Below, one piece after another: positions 57,217 to 64,000 of a stretch of DNA of 64,000 bases (position 1 is the first letter of the stretch; every line of letters begins with the position of its first letter). The notes beneath the pieces are model-generated. The model was not told where the DNA came from and did no database searches. It saw nothing but the letters and a program-made list of their open reading frames with translations. The translations under genes and the position numbers were made by a program. This DNA comes from Marinibium conchae (GTDB lineage: Bacteria > Pseudomonadota > Gammaproteobacteria > Enterobacterales > Alteromonadaceae). The stretch is taken from the NCBI RefSeq assembly GCF_015595035.1, contig NZ_JADNRN010000001.1, forward strand, positions 1,240,001 to 1,304,000, written 5' to 3'.

Positions 57217-59727
57217 TCATTCCTTTGGCGGCGGAGGGGCAAGTACTTCACGATTACCGTTATGGCCAGGTGCACTTACGACACCGCTCTGCTCCATTTG
57301 TTCAACCAGACGCGCGGCACGGTTATAACCGATTCTGAATTTACGTTGAACTGAAGAAACCGATGCCCTTCTTGTTTGCGTAATAAAAGCGACAGCCTCG
57401 TCGTAAAACGCGTCCATTTCTTGGTCGTCACCCTCCGCCTGTTCTCCGGGTAACAAAACTTCGGCAGTGCTTTCACCATTGAGTATTTCGTCAATATACT
57501 GAGGCTCACCGCGGGCTTTCCAATCTGCTACAACAGCATGCACCTCGTGGTCATCCACGAATGCACCGTGAACACGCGTTGTAATACTCGTACCCGGCGG
57601 GTTATATAGCATGTCACCAGCCCCAAGCAATGTTTCTGCGCCCTGTTGGTCAAGAATCGTTCTCGAATCGATTTTACTCGACACTTGAAAAGCTATCCTG
57701 GTTGGAATATTAGCTTTAATTAAACCAGTGATAACATCGACTGAGGGCCGTTGGGTTGCCAATATTAAGTGAATACCAGCCGCCCTTGCTTTCTGAGCGA
57801 TACGCGCAATAAGCTCTTCAACTTTTTTGCCAACTATCATCATCATGTCGGCAAACTCATCAACTATGACTACGATACTTGGCAGTTTATCGAGTTCAGG
57901 AGCGCTTTCATCCATGCTCTCTTCAGATTTCCATAAGGGATCAAGTATGGGTTCACCTGCAGCTTTGGCATCACGTATTTTTTTATTGTAGCCTTTAAGG
58001 TTTCTTACCCCTAATGCCGACATTAGGCGATAGCGACGCTCCATCTCACCCACGCACCAGCGAAGCGCGTTGGATGCTTCTTTCATGTCAGTAACAACTT
58101 CGGCCAATAGATGAGGTATACCCTCGTAAACTGAGAGTTCCAGCATTTTAGGATCAATCATTATCAAGCGCACATCTTCAGGCGTCGATTTGTACAACAG
58201 ACTCAAAATCATCACATTTACACCCACTGACTTACCTGAGCCAGTAGTACCTGCGACCAATAAATGAGGCATTTTACCGAGGTCTACAACAACGGGCTTG
58301 CCTGAAATGTCAGCGCCCAACACCATCGTTAAGGGCGAGTCACTGGCTTGAAAAGCCTTCGTTTCAATCACTTCACTCAAGCGCACCATTTCTCTATGTT
58401 TGTTGGGAAGTTCTAAACCAATGACCGATTTACCTGGGATCACTTCAACAACGCGAACTGAGATAGCCGACATTGCCCTTGCTAGGTCCTTCGATAAGGT
58501 TGTAATTTTGCTTACTTTTACACCAGGAGCTAGGTCTAATTCAAAGCGAGTAATTACTGGCCCAGGTAACACATCAACAACGCTCGCAATAATATTAAAA
58601 TCAGCAAGCTTTTCTTCTAACAATCGAGAAACTTGGTCCAGTTCCTCTTGGGTAATTGGGTTTTCGTGTTTATCCGCTCTTTCGAGTAAATCAAATGAAG
58701 GCATAACAAGTGATGGTTTTTCTTCACTATAAGAAGCGCCCTGCCCTGCACTTTTTGACGCTCTCACAACTTTCATGCGCTGACGTGAAACCGGCACTAT
58801 AGCAGGCTCCTCATCTTTCGGCTCAACATCAAAGGGAGGGGTAAACTCATGCTCGAGGTCTTCGTCTTCGTCCATAAATACCGCATCTGGAATATGGAAA
58901 CTAGGCTCAATTTTTTCCTCGAATGTGTCCTCAACAGCGTTTGTCTCTTCTTGACTTGATAAATCATCGCTATGGCTGCTAGGCTTTTTACTGTCATCAA
59001 CTTCAGAGCCACCTTGAGGCTCAGGTCGAAGTGTTGTGATGTCTAATGCGTTATTGACACCTGTACTTTTGAGTTTGTCATTTGATTTATCTTCGATGGC
59101 CTTTGAAGAACTCGCAAACAGAGCTAAACGCGAATGATTGATCTTTGACGGCAGCGCATAAATTTCTTTGGCACGATTAATTGTGAAAGCTCCCATAAAA
59201 TCTATAATTGAGAGCCAAGAAATACCGGTTGCGAGAGTGAAGCCGGTAGCAAAGAAACTAATAAGTAACAATACTGTTCCTACAAAACTAAAGTGTGGAA
59301 TGAGTGCAGTACTGATGATATCCCCCATCGCTCCGCCTGCCGACACACTATAGAAGTCATCAAAATTGATACTGGCTATACCTGTAAAGCCGAATACGAT
59401 AAAAATGGCGCCAATAAGCCGTAAACTGATTGTAAGATAATCAAGTTTCGCAACGCTTTTGATGTGTAAAAAGATGAACCAACCACAGAAGGCAAGAGCA
59501 AAAGGCAAGGCATAGGCTGTTATGCCAAAGGTGAAAAGCAATATATCGGCAGACCACGCGCCAATAGAGCCCATTAAATTTTGAATTTCATTGTGTAAGC
59601 CAGCTTGTGACCAACCAGGATCACTCGGATGGAAAGATGCCAGAGCTATCAGTAGGAAAAAGGCCGTCGCACAAGACAACATCATCCCTACTTCCATCAA
59701 CCTTTGTAAACCAGTTAAACGCGCCAT
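57217..59727 (-). CDS. ftsK: DNA translocase FtsK
   Basis: Couples septation to chromosome segregation and activates XerCD at dif. The 836-residue protein is shorter than E. coli FtsK (1329) because the linker is short. Four transmembrane helices occupy about 1-185, then an acidic Ser/Glu-rich linker (about 215-350). The motor follows with Walker [14 protein letters not shown] near 485 and Walker [14 protein letters not shown] near 610, and the KOPS-reading gamma domain ends the protein ([16 protein letters not shown]). The matching dif site is about 30 kb away in this same window. Confidence 0.97.
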   Translation of the reverse strand: MARLTGLQRLMEVGMMLSCATAFFLLIALASFHPSDPGWSQAGLHNEIQNLMGSIGAWSADILLFTFGITAYALPFALAFCGWFIFLHIKSVAKLDYLTISLRLIGAIFIVFGFTGIASINFDDFYSVSAGGAMGDIISTALIPHFSFVGTVLLLISFFATGFTLATGISWLSIIDFMGAFTINRAKEIYALPSKINHSRLALFASSSKAIEDKSNDKLKSTGVNNALDITTLRPEPQGGSEVDDSKKPSSHSDDLSSQEETNAVEDTFEEKIEPSFHIPDAVFMDEDEDLEHEFTPPFDVEPKDEEPAIVPVSRQRMKVVRASKSAGQGASYSEEKPSLVMPSFDLLERADKHENPITQEELDQVSRLLEEKLADFNIIASVVDVLPGPVITRFELDLAPGVKVSKITTLSKDLARAMSAISVRVVEVIPGKSVIGLELPNKHREMVRLSEVIETKAFQASDSPLTMVLGADISGKPVVVDLGKMPHLLVAGTTGSGKSVGVNVMILSLLYKSTPEDVRLIMIDPKMLELSVYEGIPHLLAEVVTDMKEASNALRWCVGEMERRYRLMSALGVRNLKGYNKKIRDAKAAGEPILDPLWKSEESMDESAPELDKLPSIVVIVDEFADMMMIVGKKVEELIARIAQKARAAGIHLILATQRPSVDVITGLIKANIPTRIAFQVSSKIDSRTILDQQGAETLLGAGDMLYNPPGTSITTRVHGAFVDDHEVHAVVADWKARGEPQYIDEILNGESTAEVLLPGEQAEGDDQEMDAFYDEAVAFITQTRRASVSSVQRKFRIGYNRAARLVEQMEQSGVVSAPGHNGNREVLAPPPPKE

Positions 59728-59900
59728 ATCCCAACTTATTGTTATTTATTTTATAGGTATTCGAAATTCTATTTATGTACTAATTTATCGAGCTTGCTTT
59801 TCGGATTAACACAGCTTTGCATTATGAATAAGACAATGACAAAAGAAAATTAAGAGCGATAAGAATATCATAATCCAAATGACTGAATACACAATGAATG

Positions 59901-60386
59901 CTATTTATCGTTAATTTTTATTTTGTTTACGTGTTTGACTTCTTCCATTACTACATAAGTTCGCGATTCACTTACACCAGGCAACCGCAGTAGCGTATCA
60001 CCAAGAAGTTTACGATAACTAGACATGTCAGCAACTCTCGCTTTTATTAAAAAATCAAAATTGCCAGAAACAAGATGACACTCTTGAATGTCTTCAAGGC
60101 TTTGAACCGCTGAAGAGAAATCGGCAAAAATATCTACGGAAGTTTTGGACAAGGTTATTTCAACGAAAACAAGCATAGCTGCACCTAGTTTATTAGGATC
60201 AACCAATGCGGTATAGCCAGTAATATACCCTTGCTGCTCTAGCCTTTTTACCCTCTCAAGACAAGGACTAGCGCTCAGGCCCACCCGTTTCGCTAACTCA
60301 ACGTTGGATAGTTTGCCATCAGACTGCAATTCGGTAAGTATTTTCCTATCAATGCGATCTATGTGTTTTGGTGTTTTTACTAGCAT
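59901..60386 (-). CDS. lrp: Leucine-responsive regulatory protein Lrp
   Basis: 161-residue AsnC/Lrp transcription factor. The N-terminal helix-turn-helix is LSNVELAKRVGLSASPCLERVKRL (about 28-50) and the C-terminal RAM ligand domain contains IQECHLVSGNFDFLIK. It is divergent from ald with 119 bases between the starts, so direct control of ald is likely, as in other bacteria. Confidence 0.93.
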   Translation of the reverse strand: MLVKTPKHIDRIDRKILTELQSDGKLSNVELAKRVGLSASPCLERVKRLEQQGYITGYTALVDPNKLGAAMLVFVEITLSKTSVDIFADFSSAVQSLEDIQECHLVSGNFDFLIKARVADMSSYRKLLGDTLLRLPGVSESRTYVVMEEVKHVNKIKINDK

Positions 60387-60505
60387 AATATTCTTTTTAA
60401 TAGTAATTTTTCAAAATATAATATCATTATTTCTATATATTCAATATTTTAATTCATAAATTTTGAAGTACACTATTCGCCTAATAATTATACTAAGGTA
60501 AAAAA

Positions 60506-61636
60506 ATGATTGTAGGTGTTCCAAAAGAAATAAAAAACCACGAATATCGAGTAGGTTTAACACCTGCGGCCGTGCAAGAATTTATCAACAATGGCCATGA
60601 TGTCATCGTGCAAATGCATGCTGGTGCTTCAATTGGCTTTACTGATGAGCTGTACCAGGCAGCGGGTGCACATATCATTGAGTCAGCCGAAGAGATCTTT
60701 GAAAGAGCAGACATGATAATCAAAGTAAAAGAGCCTCAACCAAACGAATGTAAAATGCTTCGCGAGGGTCAAACACTCTATACATACTTGCATCTTGCTC
60801 CCGACCCTGTGCAAACCCAGCTTTTAGTAGAATCAAAAGCCACTTGCATCGCTTATGAAACTGTCACCGACAACCGAGGGGCGCTTCCACTGCTTGCTCC
60901 GATGAGCGAAGTAGCAGGGCGTATGTCTATTCAAGCTGGTGCTCATTACTTAGAAAAAGCGCACGGTGGTAGCGGAACTCTATTAGGTGGCGTACCCGGT
61001 GTTGCACCAGGGAAAGTACTCATCATCGGCGGCGGTGTTGTTGGACTCAATGCTGCCAAAATGGCAATGGGCTTAGGTGCAGACGTTACTATTTTAGACC
61101 GAAGTCTAAATCGTCTTCGCGAATTGGATGACATGTTCAACGGCCGACTTCATACAGTCTTTTCAACTGCCGATGCTATTGATTACTATTCGTCTCGTGC
61201 AGACCTTGTGGTTGGCGCTGTGCTGGTTCCCGGCGCAGCAGCACCTAAACTGCTTACTAGAGAGCACATCAAAAATATGAAGCCTGGATCAGTATTAGTT
61301 GATGTCGCAATCGACCAAGGTGGGTGTTTCGAAACATCAAAAGCTACAACGCATCAAGAGCCAGTTTATATTGTCGATGACGTTGTGCATTATTGCGTAG
61401 CCAATATGCCCGGCGGAGTTGCCAGAACATCAACAATGGCATTAAATAACGCAACACTTCCTTTTGGTCTAGCGATCGCCAATAAGGGACCAAAACAAGC
61501 TATGCTTGATGATGCTCACTTATTGAAAGGCCTGAATGTTCATAAGGGTTTTGTTACATACAAAGCTGTTGTGGATGCATTAGGTGATAGTTTGAATCTG
61601 CAATATAAAGATGCGCTTGATGCACTAGCGTTTTAA
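60506..61636 (+). CDS. ald: Alanine dehydrogenase
   Basis: 376 residues; interconverts alanine and pyruvate with NAD. The N-terminal [20 protein letters not shown] is typical, with substrate Lys near 74 (KVKEPQ), His near 95 (TYLHLAP), and the NAD site [15 protein letters not shown] near 172. Regulation by the divergent lrp is plausible. A terminator follows the gene. Confidence 0.97.
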   Translation: MIVGVPKEIKNHEYRVGLTPAAVQEFINNGHDVIVQMHAGASIGFTDELYQAAGAHIIESAEEIFERADMIIKVKEPQPNECKMLREGQTLYTYLHLAPDPVQTQLLVESKATCIAYETVTDNRGALPLLAPMSEVAGRMSIQAGAHYLEKAHGGSGTLLGGVPGVAPGKVLIIGGGVVGLNAAKMAMGLGADVTILDRSLNRLRELDDMFNGRLHTVFSTADAIDYYSSRADLVVGAVLVPGAAAPKLLTREHIKNMKPGSVLVDVAIDQGGCFETSKATTHQEPVYIVDDVVHYCVANMPGGVARTSTMALNNATLPFGLAIANKGPKQAMLDDAHLLKGLNVHKGFVTYKAVVDALGDSLNLQYKDALDALAF

Positions 61637-61661
61637 TAGTAAGTAGTTGAATAAATGACCC

Positions 61662-61692
61662 AAGCCGTTGCAAGTGCTGCAGCGGCTTTTTC
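61662..61692 (+). terminator. Terminator after ald
   Basis: AAGCCGTTGCA and TGCAGCGGCTT form an 11-bp stem with one wobble, followed by a T-rich tail. It may also serve pyrF from the other side. Confidence 0.8.
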
Positions 61693-61721
61693 TTTCCTGG
61701 CCTTTTCACTTCCTGGGCTTT

Positions 61722-62435
61722 TTACAACAGGTACTCTTTGATACTCTGATTTATGTCGTTTAAAGCCTTTACTGGGTTGTTAGCCTCAGTGATCGGACGC
61801 CCTATCACTAAGTAAGATACACCCGAATCCAACGCACTGATAGGTGTCGCAACCCGCTTTTGATCGCCAGCAGAACTGCCTGCCGGACGTATGCCAGGAG
61901 TAACTAAGGAAAAACTCGCATCAACCACGCTTCTCAATAATGCGGCCTCCTGGGCTGAGCATACCACACCATCCAGTTTGCATTTATTCGCCAAAAGCGC
62001 CAGTTTTTTCACCTGAGATTCGATAGTAATCCCATCTATAATATCGTCAAATTGCACCTGATCCATGCTGGTGAGCACTGTTACTGCGGTGAGAAGTGGT
62101 TTTCTACCCTCTACTTGATCGATAGCATTACGCGCTGCAGTCATCATTTTTTCACCGCCGCTTGCGTGTACGTTCACCATCCAGACGCCCAATGACGCGG
62201 CTGCCTTGCAGGCTTTAGCAACGGTATTTGGAATGTCATGAAACTTAAGATCTAAAAACACATCAAAACCGGCGCTCACCAGCTCTCTGACCCAATCAGG
62301 CCCAAATAGCGTGAACATCTCCTTTCCCACCTTTAGGCGGCAATGCTTGGGGTTGAGTTGATGAACAAATTGATTTGCGCTTTCTAAATTATCGTAGTCT
62401 AAAGCAATAATAACCTTAGGATCTTTTATTTGCAT
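61722..62435 (-). CDS. pyrF: Orotidine 5'-phosphate decarboxylase
   Basis: 237-residue TIM-barrel enzyme for the last step of UMP synthesis. The catalytic segment is [13 protein letters not shown] near 61 with the Lys-Asp chain, IIALDYDN at the N-terminus and VTPGIRP near 187. It is 6 bases after lapB. pyrD in the first kilobases of the window serves the same pathway but is unlinked. Confidence 0.96.
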   Translation of the reverse strand: MQIKDPKVIIALDYDNLESANQFVHQLNPKHCRLKVGKEMFTLFGPDWVRELVSAGFDVFLDLKFHDIPNTVAKACKAAASLGVWMVNVHASGGEKMMTAARNAIDQVEGRKPLLTAVTVLTSMDQVQFDDIIDGITIESQVKKLALLANKCKLDGVVCSAQEAALLRSVVDASFSLVTPGIRPAGSSAGDQKRVATPISALDSGVSYLVIGRPITEANNPVKALNDINQSIKEYLL

Positions 62436-62441
62436 TGGGCT

Positions 62442-63614
62442 TTACTCTCCGTCTAAGCCTTTTATTGGTTTAATGCTTGACCATGACTTACATGAAGGGC
62501 ATAACCAATGTAATTGACGCCCCGAAAAACCACAGCTGTGGCAGCGATACTTGGGCCTTTGCCCGATTTGTTTATCAAGCAGAGTATCTAAGTGGCCAAG
62601 ACTTTCTTGGGCTTTATCGTTATCGCTAAAATCGGCTTTATAGAGCTTTAATAATGATTTAAAGCCACGCATTGTAGGATGCTTTTGTAATTGACTAACT
62701 AACGTATCAATGGCCTCTTCTGACTGCCCTTTTTTCGCCATAATATTTACTTTGGCAATATAGGAAGACGCACACTTCTGCCAATATGGCTCGATAAGTT
62801 TTTCTAACTCATCCCAACCGTCAGTTTTTGCCGCCCAAGCCTCTAACAAGGGAATCGCTTCACTTAACCAATCTAGGTCTCGCTTCGGTACTTCAGATAA
62901 ATAATTGAATGCTTCTTTATAATTATCATTCTGCAGAGCAATTCGCCCTAAATCAAGCCATGCTCTGACTTGACTACCATCAACCATAATAGCTTTTTTT
63001 AGCAAGGTAAGTGCTTCGTCGCTGTTACCGTCTTCCAGTAATTGCTTTGCTTGTTCACAGTAAAAATGAGACAGCAACACATATAAATGCTTATCATTAG
63101 GTGTTATCTGAATACTAGCACTGGCTAGATCGATGGCTTTATTCCACTCTTTAGTAATTTGATAAATATTAAAAAGTTTTTGTTGGGCCAAATCGAAATG
63201 TTGAGTTTGTTCGAGAAGTTGAAGAAATACACCCTCGGCTCGTTCTAAAAAACCTGCAAGTAGATAATCCGTACCCAATTCAACTAAGGCTAAGGACTCT
63301 TGGCGGCTACTTATTTCGTCCCTAGATATGAGATTTTGGTGAACACGTATCGCTCGGTCTAGCTCACCTCTGTGCCGAAAAAAGTTACCCATTGCAATAT
63401 GTGTTTCAACAGTGTCATTGTTTACGCTGATCATTTTCATCAATGTATCGACGGCTTTATCGGGTTCATCCGAAAGCAAAAAGTTTAGCCCACGATAATA
63501 ATGTTTGGAAAGTATTGACGACTGTTTGCGCTGTGCTTTACGAAGACTGTTTCGACCCATTACCCAGCCATAAGCAACGCCAACGGGTAACATAAGAAAA
63601 AGTAGTTCTAACAT
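62442..63614 (-). CDS. lapB: Lipopolysaccharide assembly protein LapB (YciM)
   Basis: 390-residue inner-membrane protein that controls LpxC turnover with FtsH. One N-terminal anchor (LELLFLMLPVGVAYGWVMG), about nine TPR units (about 40-330) and the C-terminal rubredoxin-like metal site with CHSCGF and CPSCKSW (four Cys) are all visible. It overlaps lapA by one base. Confidence 0.95.
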   Translation of the reverse strand: MLELLFLMLPVGVAYGWVMGRNSLRKAQRKQSSILSKHYYRGLNFLLSDEPDKAVDTLMKMISVNNDTVETHIAMGNFFRHRGELDRAIRVHQNLISRDEISSRQESLALVELGTDYLLAGFLERAEGVFLQLLEQTQHFDLAQQKLFNIYQITKEWNKAIDLASASIQITPNDKHLYVLLSHFYCEQAKQLLEDGNSDEALTLLKKAIMVDGSQVRAWLDLGRIALQNDNYKEAFNYLSEVPKRDLDWLSEAIPLLEAWAAKTDGWDELEKLIEPYWQKCASSYIAKVNIMAKKGQSEEAIDTLVSQLQKHPTMRGFKSLLKLYKADFSDNDKAQESLGHLDTLLDKQIGQRPKYRCHSCGFSGRQLHWLCPSCKSWSSIKPIKGLDGE

Positions 63615-63874
63615 TAGTTACTTTCTTTAGACAATTTTTTGAGGCGCCGCTGCAAGAGCTTTAGTTGCATTTTCAAAGTCAAAAAACGCATTAGCATAAC
63701 TAAAAAACCAATAACAAAACCTAAACCAATGGTGATTACCATAAAAGTTGATAGCCTCATATCAGCCTGTGCAAGCAAATAATTGACAGAAATGACTTGG
63801 CTATTTTGCGACCCAATCACAAGGGCTGTTAAGAACAGCAATATGATGACAACAAAAATGATTATCCCTTTCAT
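63614..63874 (-). CDS. lapA: Lipopolysaccharide assembly protein LapA (YciS)
   Basis: 86 residues with two transmembrane helices (IIFVVIILLFLTALVIGS and MVITIGLGFVIGFLVMLM) and the NSQVISVNYLLAQ segment typical of the DUF1049/LapA family, then a basic coiled C-terminus. It is directly upstream of lapB and 30 bases after ihfB. Confidence 0.92.
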   Translation of the reverse strand: MKGIIIFVVIILLFLTALVIGSQNSQVISVNYLLAQADMRLSTFMVITIGLGFVIGFLVMLMRFLTLKMQLKLLQRRLKKLSKESN

Positions 63875-63904
63875 TAACAGACCTTATTGTATAAATGCCG
63901 CTTC

Positions 63905-64000
63905 TTAGAGATTCACTCTGTCGCGAAGTTCTTTACCAGCTTTAAAATGAGGTACGTGTTTGCCGGCTAGCTCAACAGTTTCACCAGTTTTTGGGTTACG
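63905..64000 (-). CDS. ihfB: Integration host factor subunit beta (C-terminal end only)
   Basis: Only the last 31 codons are inside the window; the start lies beyond the right edge. They read [30 protein letters not shown], the IHF-beta ending with the arm-proximal RNPKTG motif. IHF bends DNA in replication, recombination and transcription. The ihfB-lapA-lapB-pyrF order fits Alteromonadales. Confidence 0.93.
   Translation of the reverse strand, partial: RNPKTGETVELAGKHVPHFKAGKELRDRVNL

Overview
The window comes from the chromosome of a marine gammaproteobacterium, most likely of the Alteromonadales (Alteromonas/Glaciecola-like). This is inferred from gene content and order: pyrD-rlmL-uup-DUF3466-rmf-fabA; ccoNOQP-ccoHIS-fnr-uspE-ttcA; uvrY-uvrC-pgsA with Gly, Cys and Leu tRNAs; tusDCB-tusE; and lrp/ald, rarA-lolA-ftsK and ihfB-lapAB-pyrF. 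It is AT-rich and mostly housekeeping. It is cut at both ends: the left edge lies inside an NAD-glutamate dehydrogenase gene and the right edge inside ihfB.

Layout. 1-11 kb: glutamate and pyrimidine metabolism, rRNA methylation, an ABC-F ATPase, a secreted DUF3466 protein, the hibernation factor Rmf and FabA with a FabR-like operator. 11.5-17.6 kb: a light-repair island of four photolyase/cryptochrome genes in two divergent arms, ending in a 46-codon DUF2256 zinc-ribbon gene. 17.7-28.6 kb: an accessory-flavoured stretch with three c-di-GMP enzymes, a SatD/DUF3307 pair, a dicarboxylate transporter and a dehydrogenase. It also holds a nearly perfect dif site (27279-27306) beside a decayed filamentous-phage-type replication gene, so this is the replication terminus and an old phage landing site. 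28.8-32.5 kb: a hydrolase, a CPA2 antiporter and a two-subunit bacterioferritin operon under a Fur-like box. 33-44 kb: the complete cbb3 oxidase and its assembly genes, with an FNR box upstream and fnr itself downstream. 44-47 kb: a Bax-like/DUF2987/membrane-protein group and a LysE exporter. 47-51 kb: tRNAs, pgsA, uvrC and uvrY. 51-64 kb: yccA, the Tus sulfur relay, serS, crcB, rarA, lolA, ftsK, lrp/ald, pyrF, lapBA and ihfB.

How it fits together. FtsK is the translocase that would act with XerCD at the dif site about 30 kb away. FNR probably controls the adjacent cbb3 operon. Fur probably controls the bacterioferritins. In the photolyase island, three members look like competent CPD, DASH and FeS-type (6-4) enzymes. 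The fourth has substitutions at every hallmark CPD-repair position I could align, so it may be a sensor or have another activity. I found no CRISPR array, intact prophage, transposase or clearly new multi-gene defence system. The most interesting places are the photolyase island, the dif/phage-scar region and the complementary bacterioferritin pair.
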